Below, one piece after another: positions 9,977-18,070 of a stretch of DNA of 64,000 nucleotides. The stretch lies in assembly GCF_018882205.1 (NCBI RefSeq), contig NZ_JACVOU010000001.1, positions 496,001-560,000 of the forward strand, in the 5' to 3' direction. The stretch's first letter is position 1; every line of letters starts with the position of its first letter. The notes beneath the pieces are model-generated. The model did no database searches. It was not told where the DNA came from and was given only the letters and a program-made list of their open reading frames with translations. Made by a program: the position numbers and the translations under genes. The stretch is from Polynucleobacter bastaniensis (GTDB lineage Bacteria; Pseudomonadota; Gammaproteobacteria; Burkholderiales; Burkholderiaceae).

Positions 9977-11113
9977 TTAATTAGATTTAAATGGAGTGTA
10001 GCCCGTTACTTCGAGCTTATATCCCGAAAGGCTGGGTACTGGAATAGGGTTGGCGAGTAAACGCATTTTGCCAACGCCGATATCTTTGAGGATTTGCGCG
10101 CCGATACCATAGCTACGGAAATCAGTTTTGCGAGCTAGTGGCTTTACTGCAGCTTCAGCAGGTGTGCCATTCAACTTATGAAACTGGGCTAACCAGTCCG
10201 CATCATTAGGAGCTGCAATACCAGATGCATTTAACAGAACTGCTACGCCAGTAGGTGCCGCCGCTAGCTTCTGCAAAGCTTGAGCCAAAGGCCAGGAGTG
10301 CGCACTGATATTCGATTCCAAGAAATCCAACACTGTAACGGGCTCATGAACGCGGACTAAGGTTTCTTCAGTCTCTGAGGGTTTGCCATGAACTAGCGCC
10401 AAGTGAATGCAAGAGCTTGGCGTGTCGCGATAAATGATTCCCTGAAACTTGCCCCAAGGAGTAGTGAACTCACGTTCACCCTCGCGCACCACAATACTCT
10501 CGTGTTGGCTGCGGTATTGAATCAGGTCAGCAATACTGCCAATCTTTAATTGATGTTCTTTTGCAAACTCGAGTAAGTCTGGCAATCGCGCCATACTGCC
10601 GTCATCTTTCATGATCTCGCAAATGACGGCGGTGGGTGAGCAACCAGCCATGGCAGCCAAATCACATCCAGCCTCTGTGTGACCGGAGCGGATCAACACG
10701 CCACCAGGTTGTGCCATCAAAGGAAAGATATGGCCTGGCTGAACTAGATCATTGGGTTTTGCATTTGCAGCAACTGCTGTCTTGATGGTGTGAGCACGAT
10801 CTGCTGCTGAGATACCTGTGGTTACACCACTAGCTGCCTCAATCGAAACAGTGAAATTGGTTCCCATCGAGGTGCCGTTATCTCTCACCATCAAAGGCAG
10901 GTTGATTTGTTGGCAGCGCTCACGCGTCAAAGTAATACAAATTAAGCCACGACCATGCTTGGCCATGAAATTCACAGCTTCTGGAGTAACGTGATCGGCA
11001 GCAAGCACTAAATCACCTTCATTCTCGCGATCTTCTTCATCGACCAGAATGACCATCTTGCCAACTTTAAGCTCGGCAACGATTTCTTCTGTGGAGGCGA
11101 GATTATTTTGCAT
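9977..11113 (-). CDS. ribBX: DHBP synthase with degenerate GTP cyclohydrolase II-like domain (RibBX type)
   Basis: The N-terminal domain (about residues 1-205) is 3,4-dihydroxy-2-butanone-4-phosphate synthase: [12 protein letters not shown], the [11 protein letters not shown] segment and [16 protein letters not shown] carry its metal and substrate residues. The C-terminal ~165 residues keep the RibA outline ([32 protein letters not shown]). They lack the cysteine cluster (CxxGDxxxSxxCxC) that binds zinc in active GTP cyclohydrolase II. The protein should therefore supply the butanone phosphate only, with GTP cyclohydrolase II coming from a separate ribA outside the window. It leads the operon ribBX-ribH-nusB. 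Confidence 0.9.
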   Translation of the reverse strand: MQNNLASTEEIVAELKVGKMVILVDEEDRENEGDLVLAADHVTPEAVNFMAKHGRGLICITLTRERCQQINLPLMVRDNGTSMGTNFTVSIEAASGVTTGISAADRAHTIKTAVAANAKPNDLVQPGHIFPLMAQPGGVLIRSGHTEAGCDLAAMAGCSPTAVICEIMKDDGSMARLPDLLEFAKEHQLKIGSIADLIQYRSQHESIVVREGEREFTTPWGKFQGIIYRDTPSSCIHLALVHGKPSETEETLVRVHEPVTVLDFLESNISAHSWPLAQALQKLAAAPTGVAVLLNASGIAAPNDADWLAQFHKLNGTPAEAAVKPLARKTDFRSYGIGAQILKDIGVGKMRLLANPIPVPSLSGYKLEVTGYTPFKSN

Positions 11114-11256
11114 AGCCTTCTATTTTAAGCTGAGGAGGTGGTTTTGGGCTTTGGCCTGGGATCCTAGGGTTGATATTGGAGCAATATCCAGTTTTTCTGA
11201 CAGTGAGCACCCATGCAAGGCCTGTTTTTACGGCTCTAGTCTCGAGAAAATGGCTT

Positions 11257-11592
11257 GTGCACTCTCGAATTCAAAAATCCTCAATACCTCAGTCAAATGC
11301 CAAGTCCAATGGATTCATCTTATTGGAGGTGCTAGTGGCAACGAGTCTAGTTGCAAGTAGTTGGGTGGGCATGAGCAATATCTATCAAGGGATGATTTTG
11401 CGCTTAGGTCAACTAGAGGAGAAAAGGGCGGAGCTGAGAAAAGAGATGGATAGGCATGAGCTTGCCATATTGGCTGCTGCGCAACTAAATAACCCAAACC
11501 AAACCTCGCGAAAGTTAGCGGATGAATCTATTGGAATGTCTCGTCGGTCTCGCCCTATCTCTAGTCTTGGTCGCACCACTCATAAAAAATAG
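11257..11592 (+). CDS. PilV-like type IV minor prepilin
   Basis: The 111-residue frame starts at GTG 11257 (a GAGAAAA run lies just upstream) and has a short basic leader followed by SNG|FILLEVLVATSLVASS. The Gly at -1, hydrophobic +1 and Glu at +5 form a classical prepilin-peptidase site, followed by the hydrophobic helix and an amphipathic, charged segment. A longer TTG start at 11170 is possible. The last 71 bp overlap the start of the next pilin gene in another frame and encode an Arg/Ser-rich tail unlike a pilin, so the true end may have been altered by a frameshift. The PilV assignment is by position and size. Confidence 0.6.
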   Translation: MHSRIQKSSIPQSNAKSNGFILLEVLVATSLVASSWVGMSNIYQGMILRLGQLEEKRAELRKEMDRHELAILAAAQLNNPNQTSRKLADESIGMSRRSRPISSLGRTTHKK

Positions 11593-12148
11593 TGGTGAGT
11601 TCATCACCAAGCAAATTCAGTATGAAAAATCACAGTCTCTGACTGCAGAAGCAGACCGTGCACTGGAATTAATCGGGCGTGCTATTCGAATGGCTGGTTA
11701 TCAAAATGCTCATTCAGCGATTGCATCTACAAGAAAAAATACCTCTGCGATCGATTACGTTCAGGTTCAGAAAAATAATGGATATCGCAGTTCCGATTCG
11801 CTGATGGTGAAACAGGAGATTTCTCAAGGGGTTGACTTCGATTGCATTGGTAATACTTTGTCAAAAGAACGCACTAAAAATAATTTAGCGCAGCAAGGTT
11901 TTTTAGTGGATCGGCAAGCATCTGCTCCAAAAGGAGTGAGGGTGAATGGCGGTTCCTTAATCTGCCAATCACTTGATCGTCAGGGGCGCATCCAAAACAC
12001 AACCTTAATGAATGGTATTCACCATCTTTCCTTTGAACCGCTTCAAGCTAGCGCTGGCATGGCTTTTAAGGTCAAGCTGGAGATGACTGATGGCGCATCC
12101 ATCCACAAGCGGTTTGAGCGAACATTTACTACTCGTAATCTGCTATGA
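11522..12148 (+). CDS. PilW-like minor pilin lacking a visible leader
   Basis: The 208-residue protein begins MNLLECLVGLALSLVLVAPL, so the initiator Met sits exactly where the mature +1 residue of a prepilin would be and Glu is at +5. An in-frame TAG two codons upstream rules out a leader in this frame. The body (RALELIGRAIRMAGYQNA, then a long beta-rich region and a C-terminal LSFEPLQ.. segment) matches PilW-type minor pilins, which prime type IV pilus assembly. Either this pilin is made without a leader or a small indel removed it. Confidence 0.65.
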   Translation: MNLLECLVGLALSLVLVAPLIKNSGEFITKQIQYEKSQSLTAEADRALELIGRAIRMAGYQNAHSAIASTRKNTSAIDYVQVQKNNGYRSSDSLMVKQEISQGVDFDCIGNTLSKERTKNNLAQQGFLVDRQASAPKGVRVNGGSLICQSLDRQGRIQNTTLMNGIHHLSFEPLQASAGMAFKVKLEMTDGASIHKRFERTFTTRNLL

Positions 12149-12155
12149 ATCTACG

Positions 12156-12485
12156 ATGATTCTTGCTTGGATCTTATCACTACTGACGCTACTCTCCATG
12201 CTGGTTATTCAGCTGGAGCGCTTAGTTGCACTTGAAGTCATGAGCGTCAATACGTATGCAGAATCTCAAAAAGAATTTATTGCCGTAGAAAAAGCACTTC
12301 TTGAATGTGAGCAACATCTTTCTAATATCACTGCCTTAGCAAATCCTGCTTGTCATATACAGTCAGCCGGAAAAAATCTTTGGTTGATATCCAGTAAATC
12401 AAAGCCTAGCTTAGAGATCCTGATATTTCTGGATGAAAAAACCAATATCGCTACACGATTAAATTGGCGGCAAAATTTTGAATAA
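12156..12485 (+). CDS. PilX-like minor pilin subunit, small
   Basis: A 109-residue protein with one N-terminal hydrophobic segment (residues ~1-25), then a soluble region with two cysteines (LLECEQHL and NPACHIQ) typical of PilX/GspK-like minor pilins with a disulfide. No Gly-Phe cleavage site or Glu+5 is visible. The ATG at 12156 lies 7 bp after the PilW stop, and the 3' end overlaps the next gene by 8 bp. The call rests mainly on position; sequence support is weak. Confidence 0.5.
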   Translation: MILAWILSLLTLLSMLVIQLERLVALEVMSVNTYAESQKEFIAVEKALLECEQHLSNITALANPACHIQSAGKNLWLISSKSKPSLEILIFLDEKTNIATRLNWRQNFE

Positions 12486-13026
12486 GCAAGATCAAGGTTA
12501 TAGCTTGTTAGAGTTGATGACTGTTGTACTGATCATCGCCATCATTGCAATATCGACACTACCTCTTTTGCATAAGCAAATGGCCGCTCGAGAAATCGAC
12601 ATTATTGCCAGGCGTTTTATTGCGCACGCTCAATTTGCAAGAGCTCAAGCATTTCAACTGAGTGCGCCTGTGCGCATTACTCCAATGAATGGTGGTCTGT
12701 GGGAAGAGGGTTGGGTGGTTAAAAATATTTGTAATGAACGCCAGCCAAAATCAACTTGTATTGAGCGGCAGTGGATTTCTCAAGGTGATCTTGGGCAGGT
12801 GTATTTCAAGGGTGGGGGTAAGCAGTTTATTGATCCTCATACATCCAAGAGGGGTATTTTGTTTAATGCTGCCGGTGCTGCCAAAACAGCCCAAGGCGGG
12901 TTTGTAGCCAATCGTCTGATATTGGGTCATGACCGAGATTCTGGGCTCGAGAGGCATCTCATCCTAGGTAGCGGGGGTCGCTGGAGAATTTGTAATCCGA
13001 CCAAGGACACCAAAGCCTGTAAGTAG
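12478..13026 (+). CDS. FimT/GspH-type pseudopilin
   Basis: The 182-residue protein starts at TTG 12478, inside the 3' end of the preceding gene. The leader MNKQDQG is followed by YSLLELMTVVLIIAIIAIS: Gly at -1, Tyr at +1 and Glu at +5, a clear prepilin site. The next segment (AARRF-like, AQFARAQAFQLSAPVRI, GWVV, then GRWRICN near the end) fits the GspH/FimT fold of type II pseudopilins and minor pilins. It closes the four-gene pilin cluster, whose order pilV-pilW-pilX-fimT without pilE or pilY1 is unusual. Confidence 0.75.
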   Translation: MNKQDQGYSLLELMTVVLIIAIIAISTLPLLHKQMAAREIDIIARRFIAHAQFARAQAFQLSAPVRITPMNGGLWEEGWVVKNICNERQPKSTCIERQWISQGDLGQVYFKGGGKQFIDPHTSKRGILFNAAGAAKTAQGGFVANRLILGHDRDSGLERHLILGSGGRWRICNPTKDTKACK

Positions 13027-13074
13027 GGTAGGGCAAATTTGCCGCTTATGCCCACAATCGGGTTTAATAGACTC

Positions 13075-14190
13075 ATGTACACCGTAGTCGACCATCAATT
13101 TATGAGCCAGGCTTTAGCCGAGGCTCAAAACTCCCTTTACTTATCTAACCCCAACCCAAGGGTCGGATGCATCATCGTGAAAGATGGGGTGGTGATTGGG
13201 CGTGGGCATACCCAAAGATTGGGCGGAGCCCATGCGGAAGTTCAGGCCTTGGCTGATGTAAAGGCCAATGGTTTTGACGCTGCCGGATCAACAATCTATG
13301 TCACCTTAGAGCCCTGTAACCACACTGGTAGAACACCGCCTTGTGTCGATGCCTTAATTGCAGCCAAACCAGCTAAGGTGATTATGGCAATGTCAGATCC
13401 CAATCCTTTGGTTGGTGGCAAAGGCCTTGAGCGATTAAAGGCTGTGGGCATTAATGTTCTTTGTGGCTTATTGGAGCCTGAAGCTCAAGCATTAAATCAG
13501 GGGTTTATTTCTAGGATGATTCGAGGTTTGCCTTGGGTACGCATGAAGATTGCTACCAGCCTAGACGGCAAGACGGCTTTACTTAATGGTCACAGCCAAT
13601 GGATTACTGGCCCTTTAGCCCGGGCAGATGGCCACCATTGGCGCGCTCAAGCTTGTGCCATATTGACTGGTGTCGGCACTGTTAAAGAAGACGACCCAAG
13701 TCTCAACGTTAGGGATGTCAAAACTGAACGCCAGCCTTGGAGAATTATTGTGGACTCTAGGCTTGAGACACCACTAAACGCTAAGGTATTGAGTAAGCCC
13801 CAAGCATCCGGTGTCATTTTGGTTTGTGCTTCATTAGATTCTCAGGAGAGTCTAGATAAGGCAAAAGCATTTGAGGCTCTGGGTGTTGAAGTCGTCACAA
13901 TAGCTAACGCCAATGGCAAAGTAGATTTGCCAAAACTCCTTGAGTATTTAGCAAAAGAGCGCCATATGAATGAAATCCACATCGAAGCTGGGTTTAAGCT
14001 CAATGGATCCTTGCTGAGAGAAGATTGCGTTGATGAATTGTTGCTCTATTACGCCCCCTTCTTTATGGGTGATGGTATTGGTATGGCTAATATCACCCCG
14101 TTGACTACGCTAGATCAACGTCAAGATTGGCAAATGATCGATCAAGCTTTGTTTGACTCTGATTTTCGTTTACGCCTGACTAAGAGATAA
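13075..14190 (+). CDS. ribD: Bifunctional riboflavin deaminase/reductase RibD
   Basis: It catalyses deamination and then side-chain reduction of the pyrimidine intermediate in riboflavin synthesis. In the 371-residue protein the N-terminal deaminase carries NPNPRVGCIIV, the zinc motif GGAHAEVQAL (His-Ala-Glu) and EPCNHTGRTPPC with both zinc cysteines. The C-terminal reductase has MKIATSLDGKTAL, GVGTVKEDDPSL and EAGFKLNGSLL. The ATG at 13075 (MYTVVDHQFM) matches the family start; a TTG at 13039 is less likely. It lies 70 bp before ribE. Confidence 0.95.
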   Translation: MYTVVDHQFMSQALAEAQNSLYLSNPNPRVGCIIVKDGVVIGRGHTQRLGGAHAEVQALADVKANGFDAAGSTIYVTLEPCNHTGRTPPCVDALIAAKPAKVIMAMSDPNPLVGGKGLERLKAVGINVLCGLLEPEAQALNQGFISRMIRGLPWVRMKIATSLDGKTALLNGHSQWITGPLARADGHHWRAQACAILTGVGTVKEDDPSLNVRDVKTERQPWRIIVDSRLETPLNAKVLSKPQASGVILVCASLDSQESLDKAKAFEALGVEVVTIANANGKVDLPKLLEYLAKERHMNEIHIEAGFKLNGSLLREDCVDELLLYYAPFFMGDGIGMANITPLTTLDQRQDWQMIDQALFDSDFRLRLTKR

Positions 14191-14260
14191 GAAAAAAACA
14201 AGAAATAGCAATTAAGAAATAACGATCCAAAAACTACAAACCCCTACTGAAGATCTCACT

Positions 14261-14875
14261 ATGTTTACTGGAATTATTACGGCAGTTGGCCAAATTAAAA
14301 GCGCTCAAGCTAAAGGCGATGGCCTATATTTGGTAGTTGAAGTGCCTTCTGGATATCTCGATGATGTTGCATTGGGTGACAGCATTGCGATTCAGGGTGC
14401 TTGTATGACTGCTACTGAATTGACTGACACTACTTTTGCCTTAGACATCTCGCGCGAGTCTTTAAACAAGACGATTGGCCTGGATAAAGTAGGGCCAGTG
14501 AACCTAGAAAAAGCCTTACGGCTCAATGATCGCTTAGGTGGTCATTTGGTGAGTGGGCATGTGGATGGTGTTGGTAAGGTTATCCACTTTGCAACTGTCG
14601 CTGACGATGCCTATGGTTCTTGGCTTTTGCAAATTGAGGCTCCTAAATCGTTGGCACCATTCTTGGCATACAAGGGATCGATTGTTGTTAATGGCGTTTC
14701 CTTAACAGTCAACAAAACCCAAGACAGTAAGGATGCTTGCTTGGTGGACATCAATATCATTCCCCACACTCTTGAGAACACAACCTTGGGTAAGCTAAAG
14801 CAGAGCGATGCGGTAAATCTAGAGGTAGATTTAATTGCGCGTTATGTAGCGCGTATGATGGAAACGCAAGCTTAG
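14261..14875 (+). CDS. ribE: Riboflavin synthase, alpha subunit
   Basis: It dismutates two lumazine molecules to riboflavin. The 204-residue protein begins MFTGIITAVGQI and has two lumazine-binding repeats. The first contains GACMTATEL, the second SGHVDGVGKV and NGVSLTVNK, with IIPHTLENTTL near the end. Length and motifs match the family. It pairs with ribD on the plus strand while ribBX and ribH are on the minus strand, so the pathway is split by the pilin cluster. Confidence 0.96.
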   Translation: MFTGIITAVGQIKSAQAKGDGLYLVVEVPSGYLDDVALGDSIAIQGACMTATELTDTTFALDISRESLNKTIGLDKVGPVNLEKALRLNDRLGGHLVSGHVDGVGKVIHFATVADDAYGSWLLQIEAPKSLAPFLAYKGSIVVNGVSLTVNKTQDSKDACLVDINIIPHTLENTTLGKLKQSDAVNLEVDLIARYVARMMETQA

Positions 14876-14908
14876 TTATTTTGTTAAGCTCGGCAAGCTA
14901 GTTGGTCT

Positions 14909-15649
14909 CTACTTATTTTGATAGCGCGTTGGATCGCTTAAGTTAGCTTGCTTAAAACCTGCCTGTCGTAGGCGACAAGATTCACACTCACCACAAGCTT
15001 CACCTAAATCATTTGCTTGATAGCATGAAACAGTTTGTGAGTAGTCGACACCTAAAGTAGTGCCCAGTTGAATGATTTCTGCTTTGCTCATACTGATGAT
15101 CGGCGCATGAACCCGAAAGCGATTCTCATTATTGATGGCCTCTACACCAGCCTTAGTGGCTAAGTTCGCCATCCTCTCAAATGAAGCAACATATTCTGGG
15201 CGGCAGTCAGGATAGCCTGAGTAGTCAACGGCATTAGCGCCATAAAAAATATCTAACCCACCCAATGACTCAGCCCAGCCTAAGGCAAGGGAAAGCAGGA
15301 TCGTATTTCGAGCAGGGACATAAGTAACAGGGATTTCTAGATCTTTACCTGGGGTAATGGGAATGTCGATGGATGAGTCTGTTAGGGCTGATCCACCAAA
15401 ACGAGTAAGGTCTAAATTCACCAACTCATGACGCACAACACCCATTTTCTTAGCAATGTGTTTTGCTGCCGCTAGCTCAGAAGAGTGGCGTTGACCATAG
15501 CTAACTGACAAAACATAGGGCGCGTAACCGAGGTCTTTTGCTAGAGCCAGAATCGTGCTCGAATCCAAGCCGCCAGAAAACAAAATGATGGCAGGCGCAT
15601 TGGGTTTGCGAGGAGCAATACTTTGAAAAGCAGCAGATAGCTTAGACAT
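14909..15649 (-). CDS. queC: 7-cyano-7-deazaguanine synthase
   Basis: It converts 7-carboxy-7-deazaguanine to preQ0 with ATP and ammonia, on the queuosine route. The 246-residue protein has the ATP-pyrophosphatase loop S25-GGLDSS31, [15 protein letters not shown], and the C-terminal zinc cysteines in [16 protein letters not shown]. It is last in the minus-strand run pal-cpoB-queC, 29 bp after cpoB, a common arrangement downstream of tol-pal genes. Confidence 0.96.
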   Translation of the reverse strand: MSKLSAAFQSIAPRKPNAPAIILFSGGLDSSTILALAKDLGYAPYVLSVSYGQRHSSELAAAKHIAKKMGVVRHELVNLDLTRFGGSALTDSSIDIPITPGKDLEIPVTYVPARNTILLSLALGWAESLGGLDIFYGANAVDYSGYPDCRPEYVASFERMANLATKAGVEAINNENRFRVHAPIISMSKAEIIQLGTTLGVDYSQTVSCYQANDLGEACGECESCRLRQAGFKQANLSDPTRYQNK

Positions 15650-15678
15650 GAGAAGGTATTAAAGCCTTAGTTACTAAA

Positions 15679-16410
15679 TTACTTTGTAGCGGCGACGAGT
15701 TGCTTCGCGTCTTTTGCTGCTTCAGTATCTGGGTACTTGCTGATAATCTCACCAAAGGTTTTCTTGGCGGCTACTTTGTTGCCGCTCTCCAATTGCGCAT
15801 TGCCCAGAGTCAACATAGCCGATGGCACGCGAGGATGTGTTGGGTAGCGCTTAATGAGACTTTGTAGCTGCGCAATTGCACCGGTGTAATCCTTATTTGC
15901 GTATTTACTGTTGCCACTCCAAAAGAGTGCCAGCGGAACGTATGGGCTCTTAGGGTAACGGTTCACAAAGGTTGAAAAACCTTCATCGGCTTTCTTAAGG
16001 CTTCCCGTTTGAAAGGTTTTTAAAGCATCGTCATAAGCTTTTTTCTCGCTAGGTTGAACGGTGCCAGTGACACCTTCAATAGTTTCTGTGCGGGGCTCGA
16101 AATTACCTAAGCGATTATCTAGGTCTTGATAATAGGTTTTCTGACTGGTACTAATGTCTTCGCCTTGTTTCTCCAAGTTTTCAATCTTGCCACGGAGCTG
16201 TGCATTATCAGTTTTCAGTTTTTCAATCTGATTTTGTAAGTCCATCTGCGCAGTAGCAAATGACTTACGTAACTCCAAGATAGCCTTACGTGCATCATCA
16301 TCAGCAAATAGAGCCCATGCATTACCAGAGGCACTTAAGCAAAGAGCCGCTGCACTTAAACAAAACGCTCGTGAGAGCGTTTGTTTAAAAGAGTGTGAGT
16401 GCTTAGACAT
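15679..16410 (-). CDS. cpoB: Cell division coordinator CpoB (YbgF)
   Basis: A periplasmic protein that links the Tol machine to septal peptidoglycan synthesis. The 243 residues comprise a signal peptide ending near GNAWA, a coiled coil (about residues 45-80, with QNQIEKLKTDNAQLRGKI split by no proline), a linker, and about three TPR repeats from residue ~125 (KAYDDALKTFQTGSLKKAD, YVPLALFWSGNSKY, ALAQLESG-like). Its ATG shares one base with the pal stop. Transcription from tolB is blocked by the inserted toxin-antitoxin genes, so it probably depends on a promoter before pal. Confidence 0.92.
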   Translation of the reverse strand: MSKHSHSFKQTLSRAFCLSAAALCLSASGNAWALFADDDARKAILELRKSFATAQMDLQNQIEKLKTDNAQLRGKIENLEKQGEDISTSQKTYYQDLDNRLGNFEPRTETIEGVTGTVQPSEKKAYDDALKTFQTGSLKKADEGFSTFVNRYPKSPYVPLALFWSGNSKYANKDYTGAIAQLQSLIKRYPTHPRVPSAMLTLGNAQLESGNKVAAKKTFGEIISKYPDTEAAKDAKQLVAATK

Positions 16411-16910
16411 TAGTTTGTGATGTAAACAATGTCAGCGCGGCGATTTTCTGCCCACGCTGCTTCGTTATCACCTTCAGCTTTTGGCTTTTCTTTACCAAAG
16501 CTCACTGCTTCCATTTGATTTTCAGAAACACCCATCAAATTGAGTGATTTACGCACTGCATCTGAACGACGTTGACCTAAGGCCAAGTTGTATTCTGCGG
16601 TACCGCGCTCATCGGTGTTACCTTGAATGATGATCTTTTGCTGAGGATTGGCCTTTAAGAAACTGGCATGGGCAGAAAGTTGTCTTTGATATTTAGTTTG
16701 AACGGTGTACTCATTTAAATCAAAGTACACGCTACGCTGAAACAGCGGGCTGCTTGGATCGTTCCATGGCTGCGAGCCAAAGTTTCCGCTACCGCCACCG
16801 CTAGCACCATCGACATCATCTAGTTTGACGCTAGAGCAAGCTGCCAAAAATAGTGCTGTTACGCCAACAAAGGCGAGGGTTGCGGCACGGCGTGCGATAG
16901 AAATCTTCAT
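16410..16910 (-). CDS. pal: Peptidoglycan-associated lipoprotein Pal
   Basis: An outer-membrane lipoprotein that binds peptidoglycan and TolB. The 166 residues start with a signal peptide and lipobox LAAC|SS (lipidated Cys near residue 25). A Gly/Ser linker follows, then the OmpA-like domain with VYFDLNEYTVQ, GNTDERGTAEYNLALGQRRSDAV and NRRADI. It is normally directly downstream of tolB. Here 1.16 kb containing a divergent RES-Xre module separates them, so pal must have its own promoter within 16911-17084. Confidence 0.97.
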   Translation of the reverse strand: MKISIARRAATLAFVGVTALFLAACSSVKLDDVDGASGGGSGNFGSQPWNDPSSPLFQRSVYFDLNEYTVQTKYQRQLSAHASFLKANPQQKIIIQGNTDERGTAEYNLALGQRRSDAVRKSLNLMGVSENQMEAVSFGKEKPKAEGDNEAAWAENRRADIVYITN

Positions 16911-17042
16911 GATCTGTCCTTTTTCCTACAAACTGAGTAACTAAATAAACTAATAGCCAATATTATGCCCCTAAGATTGCTCTATTTGAATGGAAATTAC
17001 GTTGGGTAGGGACCTAAATTAGTTGCGAATACTTTTATTTTT

Positions 17043-17076
17043 ACTCAAATGAGTTAAAATAATGCCTCAAATGAGG
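17043..17076. promoter_or_regulatory. Twin palindromic operators before the RES-Xre module
   Basis: Two near-identical inverted repeats, ACTCAAATGAGT (17043-17054) and CCTCAAATGAGG (17065-17076), share the core CTCAAATGAG. Their centres are 22 bp apart, two DNA turns, so they face the same side of the helix. They flank a -10-like TTAAAATAAT and end 8 bp before the antitoxin ATG. The position is what is expected for autorepression by the Xre antitoxin; this role is inferred. Confidence 0.65.
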
Positions 17077-17084
17077 ATTTTAAT

Positions 17085-17585
17085 ATGCCCAGCGTAATCC
17101 CGAAAAAAGCTTCGACGAGAGTACTTCGTAAATCTCCGCTGGGAACTGCCCAACTGGATTTATCTTTTGCCACTATTTATCGAGTTGAACCGATTGATCG
17201 CATCAAGTTAATTCGAGATGGGATTCCCGCTAGATATATCAATGTCATTTCTGACTCCATGGGCATCACAAAAGAAACCTTATTTAAGTTTTTGAATTTG
17301 CCGAAATCAACTATTGATAAGAAATCCATCACAAACCAAATACTTCCGATTGAGCAGGGCGAGCGTTTAATCGGTATGGCTAAGCTTGTAGGACAGGTAG
17401 AGTCAATCATTACTGAGTCGGGGAATCCAGATGGTTTTGATGCCGCTAAGTGGGTGGCAAGTTGGCTTGAAAAACCATCCCCGGCATTAGGTGGCGAGAA
17501 GCCATCGGCCTACTTAGATACGGTTTCTGGTCAAGGGATGATTTCTGATCTCCTTGCCAAAATTCAAACTGGAGCATACGCATGA
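17085..17585 (+). CDS. Xre/MbcA/ParS-type antitoxin (RES-Xre module)
   Basis: A 166-residue antitoxin partner for the RES toxin encoded next. The N-terminal half has a Xre-like helix-turn-helix region (RIKLIRDGIPARYINVIS, then GITKETLFKFLNLPKSTID), and the C-terminal half has the DUF2384 pattern (GERLIGMAKLVGQVE, DAAKWVASWLEKPSPALGG, PSAYLDTVSG). Known relatives neutralise the toxin and repress the operon. The stop overlaps the toxin start by 4 bp (ATGA). Both genes run opposite to the flanking tolB and pal. Confidence 0.9.
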   Translation: MPSVIPKKASTRVLRKSPLGTAQLDLSFATIYRVEPIDRIKLIRDGIPARYINVISDSMGITKETLFKFLNLPKSTIDKKSITNQILPIEQGERLIGMAKLVGQVESIITESGNPDGFDAAKWVASWLEKPSPALGGEKPSAYLDTVSGQGMISDLLAKIQTGAYA

Positions 17586-18070
17586 GTGTTCAGGCGGTTT
17601 GGAGGATTGCGCTTGATGCCCCCTTTTTTAAGGCAGATGATCTCAGTGGGGAGGGTGCAAAAAAATCTGGTGGAAGATGGAATAAAAAAGGGACACCCGT
17701 CTTATATACCTCGGAGTCTATCGCACTTGCCTGTCTAGAAACGCTGGTGCATATTAATGCACAGGGCCTTCCCTTAACCCGCTACTTGGTACGGATTGAT
17801 ATCCCAACGAAAGTATGGAATTTGGCTAAGAGACTCAATGCTAAAACAGCTGGCATGGGTTGGGATGCATTGCCAGCAGGAGCCGCTAGCATTGAGAAGG
17901 GTCAGAAATGGCTACAGTCGAATGCAAGCGCTTTGTTGTTGGTGCCTTCAGTTGTTATTCCACAAGCAAGTAATGTACTAATCAACCCTTTGCATCCAGA
18001 TATCAAGTTGATAAAAGCTAAGAAAATTGAAAAATTTTCTTATGACCCACGTTTAGTAGGTCAGCCTTAA
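17582..18070 (+). CDS. RES-domain toxin (NAD+-degrading family)
   Basis: A 162-residue RES-domain protein; characterised relatives inactivate cells by degrading NAD+. The Arg-Glu-Ser hallmarks are visible: GGRWNKKGTPVLYTSES near residues 30-46, then ACLETLVH. They are followed by RIDIP and by NVLINPLHPDIKLI near the C-terminus, the typical closing motif. The gene is intact. Its last bases overlap the 3' end of tolB on the other strand by 4 bp (18067-18070), so the two genes share their ends. Confidence 0.92.
   Translation: MSVQAVWRIALDAPFFKADDLSGEGAKKSGGRWNKKGTPVLYTSESIALACLETLVHINAQGLPLTRYLVRIDIPTKVWNLAKRLNAKTAGMGWDALPAGAASIEKGQKWLQSNASALLLVPSVVIPQASNVLINPLHPDIKLIKAKKIEKFSYDPRLVGQP

Noticed and set aside
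11114..11256. Possible FMN riboswitch upstream of ribBX
   Set aside because: The 143-bp region does not show the conserved RFN-element blocks when read on the minus strand.
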